A DNA stretch of 64,000 bases from Serratia marcescens (GTDB lineage: Bacteria > Pseudomonadota > Gammaproteobacteria > Enterobacterales > Enterobacteriaceae): contig NZ_VFMJ01000001.1 in assembly GCF_006715005.1 (NCBI RefSeq), positions 3,906,001-3,970,000 on the forward strand, written 5' to 3'. The notes below the pieces were generated by a model, which was not told where the DNA came from, searched no databases, and worked only from the letters and a program-made list of their open reading frames with translations. Within the stretch, counting starts at the first letter, position 1. Every line of letters starts with the position of its first letter. The translations under genes and the position numbers were made by a program. Positions 25,687-35,483 of this stretch are shown piece after piece.

Positions 25687-25995
25687 ATGACAAAGGTTCC
25701 CACTACAGAATCCGTTGCAAGCACCCTTACCCTCTACCGCCAACTGTTTAACCACCTCGATCTTAGCGCTTTCAGTCCCTCAGAACTTTTAGACCTGGCC
25801 GCCCTCTCTGCCGAACAGGCGGAAGGTTTGTGCCACGGCCTGATGCTATTCGGCCATTTACTGCAAAAGCACCCACAGCTGGACACTGAAGGCTGGGAAC
25901 AGCTGAATCGCTATCTCAATGCTACAGCGCATCTGGTTCCTGCACTGTGTAACCTGTATGGGCGGGCACTGCGGGAAATGGAAGCCTGCAGCTAA
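25687..25995 (+). CDS. small hypothetical protein behind the structured leader
   Basis: A 102-residue, mostly helical, leucine-rich protein. The ATG at 25687 is preferred because GGAG lies 9 bases upstream; an in-frame ATG at 25666 precedes that site. No signal peptide or known motif. Genes in this position behind C4-like RNAs belong to satellite-phage immunity regions, so it may be a remnant of a P4-like element together with the integrase fragment at 37.5 kb. Function unknown. Confidence 0.6.
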   Translation: MTKVPTTESVASTLTLYRQLFNHLDLSAFSPSELLDLAALSAEQAEGLCHGLMLFGHLLQKHPQLDTEGWEQLNRYLNATAHLVPALCNLYGRALREMEACS

Positions 25996-26230
25996 CGTAA
26001 GAGAAAATCAGGGCGATGCCTGCACTCATCGCTCTTCCTACCCACGATTTCCAATAGATCTGACTGACATATCACAACAAAAGCATTCATCAAGGTAGGC
26101 ATTTCCTCCCCTACCTGGCATAGTTAACGCATTCGGTAAATCGATGAGTTAACTGCTGGGTATTGATGCATACTGCTCTCGTCAGCAAGCACATTGCTCA
26201 GAGCCAACTCGGCAATGTGAGGGAGTGGTT

Positions 26231-27349
26231 TTGGCAACAGCAATAGAAGCATTATCTTCAAAAGAATCCGTTTTAAAAGCCATCGAAGAATATAAAAAAC
26301 TTGGCCGAGATGAATTCTTAAAACAACATAAAATAAAACGATTTAAAAAACACACCCTTATTTATAATGGCGAGAAGTACGACATCCGAGGCATTGCCGC
26401 TAGAGCATACAGTGAGCAACATGGCTATCCGTTTAAGGGAATCAACGCCGATAGCGGCACGGAAAAAGCTATCCAATTTCTCAAAAACCTCGGTTTTGAG
26501 ATCGTCGAAACACCGCATCCTTTTGATTACTTAACCGAAGGCAAACTGTACACACGCAAAGCACTTATCGAGCTTTACGGCGGGCAGCTGCAAGGCGGTA
26601 TCTGGACCCCACGGGAATTCCCGGTAATCTTTATCTTCACCGGAGAAAGCGGCGAAACCTACGGCTATAAAGATGGATGGACAGCCGAAGGCAGCTTCTC
26701 TTATACGGGAGAAGGCCAAAAAGGCCCTATGGAATTTATTCGAGGTAATAAATCCATCCGCGACCATAAAAAAGACGGCAAAGACATCTTCCTGTTCGAA
26801 GACAACAAGAAAGAAAAAGGCGTCCGCTATCTTGGCATGTTTGAGTGCGATTCTTGGGATCATATTCAGTGCTTAGACTTAGAAAATAACATGCGCCAAG
26901 GCATTACCTTTAACCTGTTCAAAGTCTCGTCACTGCACGCGGTTGAAGAAGATGCAGACACCGATGAAGCTGATACGCAGACAAAGACGCTCGAGCAGTT
27001 ACGCAAGAAGGCACTGCAGTCCTCACAGCAATCAGGCCAGCGCCAACAGAGCGACAGCAAAAAATCCTGGTTCAAACGCAGCGAAGACGTAAAAAAATAC
27101 GTGCTCAAGCGCGCCAATGGCATCTGCGAAGCCTGCGATCAGCCGGCACCGTTCAAGAAAAGAAACGGCGAGCCCTACCTTGAACCTCACCACACCAAGC
27201 GCCTAGCCGACGAAGGCCCCGATCATCCGCAGTGGGTGGGTGCCATCTGCCCAACTTGCCATCGCCGGATTCATAGCGGGGTGGATGGGAAAGAGGTGAA
27301 TAAGCAGCTGATGGTGAAGTTGGAGCTGAAAGAGGCCGCTATAGGTTAA
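26231..27349 (+). CDS. ScoMcrA-type modification-dependent endonuclease (head + SRA-like + HNH)
   Basis: A 372-residue type IV restriction enzyme. An N-terminal head domain (about 10-90: LGRDEFLKQHK...YDIRGIAARAYSEQHG) is followed by an SRA-like domain (about 105-232: YTRKALIELYGG, IFTGESGETYGYKDGW, YTGEGQKGPMEFIRGN) and a C-terminal HNH nuclease with zinc cysteines near 299/302 and 340/343, PYLEPHHTKRLAD and CHRRIHSG. It should cut DNA carrying modified cytosine, or modification recognised by the SRA-like fold. The TTG at 26231 has GAGGGAG 5 bases upstream; a GTG at 26225 overlaps that site. It begins the restriction cluster. Confidence 0.8.
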   Translation: MATAIEALSSKESVLKAIEEYKKLGRDEFLKQHKIKRFKKHTLIYNGEKYDIRGIAARAYSEQHGYPFKGINADSGTEKAIQFLKNLGFEIVETPHPFDYLTEGKLYTRKALIELYGGQLQGGIWTPREFPVIFIFTGESGETYGYKDGWTAEGSFSYTGEGQKGPMEFIRGNKSIRDHKKDGKDIFLFEDNKKEKGVRYLGMFECDSWDHIQCLDLENNMRQGITFNLFKVSSLHAVEEDADTDEADTQTKTLEQLRKKALQSSQQSGQRQQSDSKKSWFKRSEDVKKYVLKRANGICEACDQPAPFKKRNGEPYLEPHHTKRLADEGPDHPQWVGAICPTCHRRIHSGVDGKEVNKQLMVKLELKEAAIG

Positions 27350-27440
27350 AAGTTGCCTGCCACACCGTGCTACCTGTCAACTTCAAAACAGAGTTTGTGC
27401 AGTATCATAGGAATAATAAGGAAAAACAGGGAACCTCAGC

Positions 27441-28358
27441 ATGTCAGTACCTACCTACGACCAATTCATCGAGCCAGTGCTTCGCTTTTTAGCAACTAAG
27501 CCCGAAGGCGCAGTTGCTCGGGATGTGCAAGATGCAGCAGCAGACATACTCAACCTAAACGAAGCACAACGGGCAGAGACCATTGCCAGCGGCCAATTGG
27601 TTTACAAGAACCGTACCGGCTGGGCTCACGATCGTTTGAAACGTGCTGGGCTCTCGCACAGCTTATCCAGAGGAAAATGGTGCTTAACCGCCAAAGGCAT
27701 CGACTGGTTAAAGCAGCATCCAAACCCGCTCACTGCAGCAGAAGTCGAACATCTCGCTTTGGCTTATACCAACGTCAAACTTCAACAAAATAGTGATGCG
27801 GTAGATTTGGACCCAGTTACAGAACCCCTTCTCACCGAAGCGATGTTAACGAATAGCCCAGACGACCGCCTGGAACAATCAATCAAAGAGATCCGCGATG
27901 CGGTAGCAACAGAACTGCTGGAGAACCTTAGCCAGGTATCCCCAGGCCGCTTCGAAGTTATCGTGTTGGATGTACTGCACCGTTTAGGTTACGGCGGCCA
28001 CCGCGATGATTTAAAGCGTGTCGGAGGCAGCGGTGATGCGGGGATTGATGGCGTAATTTCTTTAGACAAGCTCGGCTTAGAAAAAGTGTATGTACAAGCC
28101 AAACGCTGGCAAAACACCGTAGGCCGCCCTGAGTTGCATGCCTTCTACGGTGCACTTGTGGGACAAAAGGCTAAACGAGGGGTCTTCATCACGACCTCTG
28201 GCTTTACTAAACATGCCGTTGCCTACGCGCAATCAGTGGAAGGCATGGTACTCATCGACGGTAACCGACTAGTGCATCTGATGATGGACAACGAGGTGGG
28301 TGTCAGTTCGACTTTGCTTAAAGTGCCAAAGTTGGATAGTGATTATTTTGATCAGTAA
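27441..28358 (+). CDS. mrr: Mrr-family restriction endonuclease
   Basis: A 305-residue protein with an N-terminal Mrr winged-helix domain (about 1-90) and a C-terminal PD-(D/E)xK nuclease domain: SPGRFEVIVLDVLHRLGYGG, then GSGDAGIDGVI (catalytic Asp near residue 199) and VYVQAKRW (QxK, near 217). Mrr cuts methylated DNA and triggers SOS under pressure in E. coli. Order mrr-hsdR-hsdM-hsdS matches the E. coli immigration control region, in line with yjiA nearby. Confidence 0.88.
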   Translation: MSVPTYDQFIEPVLRFLATKPEGAVARDVQDAAADILNLNEAQRAETIASGQLVYKNRTGWAHDRLKRAGLSHSLSRGKWCLTAKGIDWLKQHPNPLTAAEVEHLALAYTNVKLQQNSDAVDLDPVTEPLLTEAMLTNSPDDRLEQSIKEIRDAVATELLENLSQVSPGRFEVIVLDVLHRLGYGGHRDDLKRVGGSGDAGIDGVISLDKLGLEKVYVQAKRWQNTVGRPELHAFYGALVGQKAKRGVFITTSGFTKHAVAYAQSVEGMVLIDGNRLVHLMMDNEVGVSSTLLKVPKLDSDYFDQ

Positions 28359-28530
28359 TAAGTGCGTCCAATCTCAAATAAAGAATTGCTTTGGAGACTA
28401 ATAAAATGATCAGCAGTCATCGATTGGTCTTAGGATGAATCAGCTATGACTCCCTCTCGCTTTGCTGCCAAAAGTAATGTGATATCCTTTCCAGAAATGC
28501 TGTTGTATCCACGATATAAGGCGATGATTG

Positions 28531-31500
28531 ATGGAGCAGTCTCTCAATTTTGAAATGTTGCGCAGCCAGTGGCCGGAACTGGCGGAACTCGCGTGTATGG
28601 CAGAACGTTACGTTCACACCGACCCGGAAAGCAGTCTGGTGAAGCTGCGCAACTACACCGAATTGATGGTGCGTTGGTTATATCGTCAGGAACGGCTGCC
28701 TGAAGGCATCAAAGCAAATCTGTATGATTTAATGAACGCCGATGTCTTTACCAGCATGATGCCGGAAGCCATCATCATGAAAATGGATGCGCTACGTATA
28801 CACGGCAACCGCGCCGCGCACGGTGGACGTATCAAGGCCAAAGATACCTACTGGCTGCTTAAGGAAGCGTATTTATTAGGTGTCTGGCTATATGTTCGTT
28901 ACGCCCACGGTAATGTTGATAACTGCCCCAAATTTTCTCTCCCTCCGTTAACGCAATCTTCAGGTCGTGCAGATGAAAAACGTCTGGAAGATGCAATCAG
29001 GGCTCAAGATGAAAGCCGTGAGCGCGAATTGGCATTACAACGCGCATTACAACAGGAGCAGGAAAAGGCCGAACACCTCACTCAGCGCCTGAATGAAGCC
29101 AGGGCGCGTAACCAGCATGTTGCCGATATCCTCTCTATTGATGAAGCGGAAACCCGCCGCCGCCTGATTGATTCTCGTCTGCTTGCTGCTGACTGGAATG
29201 TAGGTGAAGAACTTAAGAATACCGATCAGGTTACGCAGGAACACCCGGTTAAAGAACAACCTACTGCAACCGGCGACGGTTATGCGGATTATGTCTTGTG
29301 GGATGAGGCGCATAAACCGCTGGCAGTGGTGGAAGCAAAAAAAACCAGCGTCAATGCCGAACAAGGACGAATTCAGGCCCGACTGTATGCAGACTGGCTG
29401 GAAAAAGAATACGGTCAGCGTCCGGTCATTTTCTACACCAACGGCTACGATGTCTGGCTATGGGACGATCATAAAACTCATGGCTATCCTCCGCGCCGGG
29501 TATTTGGCTTCTATTGTAAGGAAAGCCTGCAATATCTTATTCAGCAGCGTGAAACCCGTCTGCCGCTGAACAGTGTGCCGCATGTCAAAGACAACGAAGG
29601 TAAGGCCGTTGCCGGACGTTTGTATCAGCTTGAAACTATTGCCCGCGTCAGCGAACGGTTTACCAACAAGTACCGACAATCGTTAATTGTACAGGCCACT
29701 GGTACAGGCAAAACCCGCGTGGCAATTGCACTAAGTAAACTGATGATTGATGCTCGCTGGGTAAAACGCGTCCTGTTTCTTTGCGACCGTAAAGAGCTGC
29801 GTAAACAGGCGGCGAATGCCTTCAATCAGTTCACCAATGAGCCGCTGTATGTGGTCGGGAAATCAAAGAAAGCAGACAGACAGAATGCCAGAATCTACAT
29901 CGCTACCTATCCGGGCATGATGAAAATCATGGACCATTTCGATGTCGGTTATTTCGATCTGATCATCGCCGATGAATCCCACCGCTCTATCTACAACGTC
30001 TACGGCGATCTGTTTAAGTATTTTGATGCCCTCCAGATTGGCCTGACGGCCACGCCGATCGACATGGTGAGTAAAACTACTTTCGGCCTGTTTGGTTGTG
30101 AAGGACGTATCCCTACCGCCAACTACAGCCTGGAAGATGCCATCGCCGATAACAATCTGGTTCCCTATGAGGTTGTCACGCATACCACAGAATTCCTGCG
30201 CGAAGGCATAAAACGGGAGAGATTAAGTGACGCTCAAATCCGCGAGCTGGAAGAACAGGGTATCGATCCCAATACGCTGGAATTTGACGGCAAGGCGCTT
30301 GATGAAGCAATTTATAACAAAGACACCAACCGCTATATTCTGCGTAACCTGATGGAAAATGGCCTGAAAGATCAGGACGGCCAGTTGCCCGGTAAAACCA
30401 TCATTTTCGCCCGTAACCACAAACACGCGCTGCTGTTGAATGAATTGTTCGACGATATGTACCCGCAGTTTGCTGGACGCTTCTGCCAGGTTATCGACAA
30501 CTACGATCCTCGTGCCGAGCAACTGATTGACGATTTTAAAGGGCTGGATGAAAGCACCAACAAAGAGCTGACCATTGCTATCTCTGTTGACATGCTCGAT
30601 ACCGGTATTGATGTCCCGGAGATTGTGAATCTGGTCTTTGCCAAACCAGTCAAATCGAAAGTGAAGTTCTGGCAGATGATTGGCCGTGGTACGCGTCTTT
30701 GTTCAGGGTTGTACGGCTATGATGACAACGGCAAACCGCTGGATAAACAAAAATTCCGTATCTTCGATCACTGGGGCAATTTTGAGTATCACGAGCTGCA
30801 TACCGAAGAGGCCGAAGTCACAGCAACAAAATCGCTGGCGCAAAAACGTTTCGAGGCATGGATCACTCTAGGGGCCGCAGCGCAGCGTAAGTTCGATAAA
30901 CAGGCGGTGGATTTAGTCGCTCACCAGCTTCGTGAGCAGATCAACGCACTGGATGAAAAGTCGATTGCCGTGCAGGAGAAGTGGCAGCAAAAAGCGCAGT
31001 ACAGCGATGAAAAAGTGCTGCGCCAGCTTTCCCCGAAGACACAGCAGGATCTGCTATCTGTCCTGGCCCCACTGATGCAGTGGCTGGACGTGCGCGGGCA
31101 AAGTGATGCCATGCGCTTTGATATGGATATTCTGGCGGCGCAAACTGCACGCTATACCAACCCGGAAGAACTGGATGTGCTCTGGCCGGTCATCGTGGAG
31201 AAAGTGGAGCGCCTGCCGCCACATCTGGCACAGGTTCAGCAGCAAGGGGAGCGAATTAATCAGCTTCGTGATTTAGGCTGGTGGAAGCAAGCTAGCCTGG
31301 AAGAGCTGGAGGATATCCGCATTCATTTGCGCGGCATTATGCACCTGATGGAAAAAGATGCGACGCCGCAATTTGGTTCGATACAGGTGGATATTACCGA
31401 AGATGCGAACCTGATCCAGACGGAGACCCGCAAAACCAACATCCGCTCAATTGATTTCAAACTCTATCGTCAGCAGGTTCAAGGAGCGCTGGAGCCGCTG

Positions 31501-31944
31501 TTCCAGCAAAACCCGGTGCTGAAGAAAATCCGCAACGGCGAGCCGGTGACGCAAAGCGAGCTGGATGAGCTGGCAAAGCTGGTGCTGATCCAGAACCCCA
31601 ACGTTGATATTCGTGCGTTGAAAGAGTTCTATCCGCAGGCAACCGCCAGCCTGGATAAACTGTTGCGTACCATCATCGGGATGGACAGCGACGCGGTGGA
31701 AGTGCGCTTTGCCCAGTTCGCCGCTGACAACAGTTTGACCAGCCAACAACTGCGCTTCCTGTCATTGCTGAAAAACCACATTCGCGATTACGGCACCATT
31801 GAAATGCGACAGCTCTTTGAACAGCCGTTTACGCATATCCACAACGAAGGCGTTACTGGCGTGTTCCCGGATCTAGAGCAGATCGCCCGGCTGCAAAAGA
31901 TAGTCGAAGAGCTGGGTGTTGTGACCGACGCAGCGACGGTATAA
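28531..31944 (+). CDS. hsdR: type I restriction endonuclease subunit R
   Basis: A 1137-residue HsdR of the EcoKI kind: an N-terminal helical DUF4145-like region, a nuclease domain with DYVLWDEAHKPLAVVEAKK (catalytic ExK near 266-268), helicase Walker A ATGTGKT near 390, DESH box near 480 (IIADESHRS), and QMIGRGTRLC (motif VI). It translocates DNA and cleaves far from the site when bound to HsdM2S. The start is the ATG at 28531; a TTG immediately before it is less likely. A coiled-coil occurs at about 150-200. A terminator separates it from hsdM. Confidence 0.92.
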   Translation: MEQSLNFEMLRSQWPELAELACMAERYVHTDPESSLVKLRNYTELMVRWLYRQERLPEGIKANLYDLMNADVFTSMMPEAIIMKMDALRIHGNRAAHGGRIKAKDTYWLLKEAYLLGVWLYVRYAHGNVDNCPKFSLPPLTQSSGRADEKRLEDAIRAQDESRERELALQRALQQEQEKAEHLTQRLNEARARNQHVADILSIDEAETRRRLIDSRLLAADWNVGEELKNTDQVTQEHPVKEQPTATGDGYADYVLWDEAHKPLAVVEAKKTSVNAEQGRIQARLYADWLEKEYGQRPVIFYTNGYDVWLWDDHKTHGYPPRRVFGFYCKESLQYLIQQRETRLPLNSVPHVKDNEGKAVAGRLYQLETIARVSERFTNKYRQSLIVQATGTGKTRVAIALSKLMIDARWVKRVLFLCDRKELRKQAANAFNQFTNEPLYVVGKSKKADRQNARIYIATYPGMMKIMDHFDVGYFDLIIADESHRSIYNVYGDLFKYFDALQIGLTATPIDMVSKTTFGLFGCEGRIPTANYSLEDAIADNNLVPYEVVTHTTEFLREGIKRERLSDAQIRELEEQGIDPNTLEFDGKALDEAIYNKDTNRYILRNLMENGLKDQDGQLPGKTIIFARNHKHALLLNELFDDMYPQFAGRFCQVIDNYDPRAEQLIDDFKGLDESTNKELTIAISVDMLDTGIDVPEIVNLVFAKPVKSKVKFWQMIGRGTRLCSGLYGYDDNGKPLDKQKFRIFDHWGNFEYHELHTEEAEVTATKSLAQKRFEAWITLGAAAQRKFDKQAVDLVAHQLREQINALDEKSIAVQEKWQQKAQYSDEKVLRQLSPKTQQDLLSVLAPLMQWLDVRGQSDAMRFDMDILAAQTARYTNPEELDVLWPVIVEKVERLPPHLAQVQQQGERINQLRDLGWWKQASLEELEDIRIHLRGIMHLMEKDATPQFGSIQVDITEDANLIQTETRKTNIRSIDFKLYRQQVQGALEPLFQQNPVLKKIRNGEPVTQSELDELAKLVLIQNPNVDIRALKEFYPQATASLDKLLRTIIGMDSDAVEVRFAQFAADNSLTSQQLRFLSLLKNHIRDYGTIEMRQLFEQPFTHIHNEGVTGVFPDLEQIARLQKIVEELGVVTDAATV

Positions 31945-31956
31945 TACGCACATGAC

Positions 31957-31978
31957 AAGCCCCGGCAGCGGGGCTTTT
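31957..31978 (+). terminator. intrinsic terminator between hsdR and hsdM
   Basis: AAGCCCC and GGGGCTT form a 7-bp stem around GGCAGC, followed by TTTT. It lies just after the hsdR stop and about 30 bases before hsdM, so the modification genes probably have their own promoter within this gap or depend on read-through. Confidence 0.75.
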
Positions 31979-32007
31979 GTATTTATAACAAGGTATAGAC
32001 GTTAACA

Positions 32008-33642
32008 ATGATCACCGGTGACTTAAAAAGTAAAATCGACGGCCTGTGGGAAGATTTCTGGGTAGGCGGCATAACTAACCCGCTGACCGTTATCGAACAG
32101 ATCACCTACCTGATGTACTCCCGGATGCTGGATACCCAGGAACAACGCGACGAGAAGCGTAAACAAATCGCGGGCGTTGATTTTAAACCACGCTTTGCGC
32201 CTGAGCAGCAGGAGTTCCGCTTCAGCCACTACAGCAACCTTGGCTCAGACGAAATGATGGAAGTAGTGCGCGACGGCGTATTCCAGCATTTCCGTCAGCT
32301 TGGGCAAGCTGAAGATACGAAAGTGACGCTGCTGGGCAACTTTATGAAAGATGCTCGCCTGGAGATTGTTAAACCGTCACTGCTGACCAAAGCCGTGGAG
32401 GTGATCAAAAACCTGCCGCTGGATCGTGGCGACACCAAAGGCGATCTCTACGAATACCTATTAAGCAAGCTAACCACCGCCGGGATCAACGGTCAGTTCC
32501 GTACGCCGCGCCACATTATCCGCACAATGGTTGAAATGATGGAGCCGAATCCAGCACGTGGTGAGACGATTTGCGATCCGGCCTGTGGCACTGGTGGTTT
32601 TCTGGCGACCAGCTATGAGTACCTGTTGGAAAAATACAGCTCGCTGGAGTCCATTCATACCGAGATTGGCAGCAACGAACGCGGTGAGCTGGAAGAGCAA
32701 AAAATCTTTACTGGTGATCTGCTGACGCCGTGGCGTGACCATGTGGATAACAACATGTTCCACGGCTACGACTTTGATACTACTATGCTGCGTATCGCCG
32801 CTATGAACCTGATTATGCACGGCGTGGAAGAGCCGGATATCCACTATCAGGACACCATGAGCCAGAGTTTCAGCACCAACTTCCCACAGGCCAGCAAAAA
32901 TGCTTTCAACCTGATATTGGCGAACCCACCCTTTACCGGTTCACTAGATGAGGAAGATATCGACGCCACGCTGTCGGCGATGGTGAAAACCAAGAAAACT
33001 GAGCTGCTGTTCCTGGCGCGAATTCTGCAAATGCTGAAAGTAGGCGGACGCAGCGCCACTATCGTGCCGCAGGGCGTGCTGTTTGGCTCCAGTAAGGCGC
33101 ACCAATCACTGCGTAAAACGCTGGTAGAAGATAACCAGTTAGAAGCGGTGATCAATCTGCCTTCCGGCGTATTTAAACCTTACGCTGGTGTGGCGACGGC
33201 GATCCTGATCTTTACCAAAGGCGGCCAGACGGATGAGGTCTGGTTTTACGATCTAAAAAATGACGGCTACAGCCTGGATGACAAGCGCATCCCGATAAAA
33301 GACAACGATCTGCCGCATCTACTGGCAAGCTGGAAGCATTACCGTACTTTGCGCGGGCTACCGGTTGATAACTTTATGGGTGAGAAGTTAGCCTCGCTGC
33401 TGAAACAGCAGCAACCGGAAGGGATTGATGCTGGCGTTGATTTTAAAGATCGTACTCAGGCGGCGTTTATAGTGCCGAAAGAGGACATTGCCGCGCAGAA
33501 ATACGACCTCTCTATTAATCGTTATAAAGAAGTGGTGTATCAGGCTGAAGAGTATGAAGATCCAAAGGTGATACTGAAGCGGCTGAAGGACTTGGAGAAA
33601 GAAATTCTCGCGGATTTAGATGAGCTGGAGGGGATGCTATGA
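32008..33642 (+). CDS. hsdM: type I DNA methyltransferase subunit M
   Basis: A 544-residue N6-adenine methylase. The HsdM N-terminal domain covers about 8-150 ([30 protein letters not shown] region), SAM motif I is DPACGTGGF near 190, and the catalytic motif IV NPPF is near 306. With HsdS it methylates the target sequence and protects host DNA. The stop overlaps the hsdS start (ATGA). Confidence 0.92.
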   Translation: MITGDLKSKIDGLWEDFWVGGITNPLTVIEQITYLMYSRMLDTQEQRDEKRKQIAGVDFKPRFAPEQQEFRFSHYSNLGSDEMMEVVRDGVFQHFRQLGQAEDTKVTLLGNFMKDARLEIVKPSLLTKAVEVIKNLPLDRGDTKGDLYEYLLSKLTTAGINGQFRTPRHIIRTMVEMMEPNPARGETICDPACGTGGFLATSYEYLLEKYSSLESIHTEIGSNERGELEEQKIFTGDLLTPWRDHVDNNMFHGYDFDTTMLRIAAMNLIMHGVEEPDIHYQDTMSQSFSTNFPQASKNAFNLILANPPFTGSLDEEDIDATLSAMVKTKKTELLFLARILQMLKVGGRSATIVPQGVLFGSSKAHQSLRKTLVEDNQLEAVINLPSGVFKPYAGVATAILIFTKGGQTDEVWFYDLKNDGYSLDDKRIPIKDNDLPHLLASWKHYRTLRGLPVDNFMGEKLASLLKQQQPEGIDAGVDFKDRTQAAFIVPKEDIAAQKYDLSINRYKEVVYQAEEYEDPKVILKRLKDLEKEILADLDELEGML

Positions 33643-34760
33643 GTTGGCCGATGGTGAAACTTCATGATATTTGTAGACCAAAACAGTGGAAAACTATAGC
33701 TGCCAGTAGTTTAATTGCATCTGGTTACCCAGTTTATGGTGCAAATGGGAAAATAGGGTTTTATTCTAAATTCACGCATGAATTCCCAACGTTGATGATT
33801 ACTTGCCGTGGAGCTACTTGCGGTAATGTGCACATTTCTGAGCCCATGGCATATATTAATGGGAATGCCATGGCATTGGACGATATAGACCGAAGTAAGG
33901 TTGACATCAAGTATTTGTACTATTTTTTTCTAAAACGGGGATTTGACGATGTGATTTCTGGCTCAGCACAACCACAAATTACTGGCCAGGGTTTAACTAA
34001 AGTAGAGATTCCTCTCCCTCCGTTATTAGAACAAAAACGAATTGCAGCTATTCTTGATAAAGCCAATGATATACGCCAAAAACGTGAGCAAGCTGTCAAA
34101 CTCGCTGATGATTTTTTGCGTGCCACGTTTTTGGAGATGTTTGGTGATCCTGTTGCAAATCCGAAGAAATGGGATGTGGCTTCTTTGTTAGAATATGGTT
34201 CATTTAAAAATGGAATGAATTTTACGAAAGGTGAGTCAGGCTCGGTACTGAAGTGCCTGGGAGTTGGCAATTTCAAATCACTAGCAACTATTACCTGTAT
34301 GGACAATATCGATGAAATTGAATTAAATACTCTTCCTTCAGATGATTATCTTTTGAAAGATGGTGATATCGTCTTTGTCCGCTCTAATGGTAATAAAGCC
34401 TTGGTCGGAAGATGTCTTACTATTTATCCAAATAAAGAGAAAGTCACATTTAGTGGATTTTGCATTCGATACAGAATAGAAAAATCTGCAATAACGGCAG
34501 AGTATCTTAACTTTCTCTTCCGTACACCTTCAATGAAACGGCAAATGTTAAGCGGGGGCCAGGGAGCAAATATTCAGAATATTAGCCAAGGTACCTTATC
34601 TGCACTCAGGATACCTGTACCTCCATTGGATAAACAACTTGCTTTTGCCAAATTGGTTGATTTCCGTGCATCTATTTTGAAAAAACAATATGATAAAATG
34701 TCTGAATCTGAAAAACTCTTCGATGCTTTGACTGGCGATTTTTTCATATTTAATGAGTGA
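33639..34760 (+). CDS. hsdS: type I specificity subunit S
   Basis: A 373-residue HsdS with two target-recognition domains (about 1-130 and 170-330), each ending in a conserved helical spacer (PLPPLLEQKRIAAILDKANDIRQKREQA; PVPPLDKQLAFAKLVDFRAS). GC content drops sharply relative to hsdM, as is common for exchanged specificity genes. Its stop overlaps the start of the next gene. The recognition sequence cannot be read from the protein. Confidence 0.88.
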   Translation: MSWPMVKLHDICRPKQWKTIAASSLIASGYPVYGANGKIGFYSKFTHEFPTLMITCRGATCGNVHISEPMAYINGNAMALDDIDRSKVDIKYLYYFFLKRGFDDVISGSAQPQITGQGLTKVEIPLPPLLEQKRIAAILDKANDIRQKREQAVKLADDFLRATFLEMFGDPVANPKKWDVASLLEYGSFKNGMNFTKGESGSVLKCLGVGNFKSLATITCMDNIDEIELNTLPSDDYLLKDGDIVFVRSNGNKALVGRCLTIYPNKEKVTFSGFCIRYRIEKSAITAEYLNFLFRTPSMKRQMLSGGQGANIQNISQGTLSALRIPVPPLDKQLAFAKLVDFRASILKKQYDKMSESEKLFDALTGDFFIFNE

Positions 34761-35365
34761 TGGTTTATAGAATAACTCATTCATTACAAGAGATTATTAA
34801 ACACATAGAGGGGCAAATGGGTACATATATCTCAGATAAAACAGAAACATGTTTTGATGAATATTCTTTAATCGAAAAAGTCGAGGATGGCTATGAGATT
34901 AGTGTGTACTCATTTAAGCTTCATGCAGGAAATCCTTACCAACCACATATATCAGAAAGTTATAGTGGTGATATTTTTATTAGCTATTTGTACTATGGAA
35001 ATGATTCTTACTACGAGCGTAGGCGTCAGGAGTACAGAAAATATTTATCATTAAAAGAAATCCATCTTGCTATTCTAACGATATTTCCAGATGAGCGAAG
35101 AATCGCGATAGGTATAAAAAAAGAAAGCTATAGCATCGTTAAAATATCTTATGTGGCAGCGGATGAAGTATATCTTCTTGATATTGCAAATAAAGAAATG
35201 TTATTGCTAGATAATATATTTTGCCTTCATAATATTATTTCCAAGCATGAAAGCAATATTAATAAGTTGGAAGGTGAATTAGCAAGTGGTAAAAAAGAAT
35301 TCCAAAGCATGAAGTTAGATGTAAAAGAAAAATGTAAATCTATTCTTGATATTGTTGATCAGTAA
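34760..35365 (+). CDS. unknown protein translationally coupled to hsdS
   Basis: A 201-residue protein; the ATG overlaps the hsdS stop (TGATG), so it is co-translated with the specificity subunit. Very low GC and lysine/isoleucine-rich composition like hsdS. It is a mixed alpha/beta sequence with a strongly charged helical C-terminus (about 165-201, KHESNINKLEGELASGKKEF and following) that may form a coiled coil. No motif recognised. Possible roles are an accessory or anti-restriction modulator of the type I enzyme, or an independent defence gene. Confidence 0.65.
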   Translation: MVYRITHSLQEIIKHIEGQMGTYISDKTETCFDEYSLIEKVEDGYEISVYSFKLHAGNPYQPHISESYSGDIFISYLYYGNDSYYERRRQEYRKYLSLKEIHLAILTIFPDERRIAIGIKKESYSIVKISYVAADEVYLLDIANKEMLLLDNIFCLHNIISKHESNINKLEGELASGKKEFQSMKLDVKEKCKSILDIVDQ

Positions 35366-35483
35366 AAATAACCCCAGTGGCTATAATTTATTGATGTGGA
35401 ACTCTTCTAATGGCTGAAATACTTTCTTTGCGTTATGATGCTTTGCTTCTACAACCTTGTGATTTCACGTCAGGAAAGTAACC

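Noticed and set aside
23230-25700. A direct repeat of the leuX 3' end marking the far end of the island
   Set aside because: I scanned this border by eye for the tRNA 3' sequence and saw no convincing copy, so no att site is reported.
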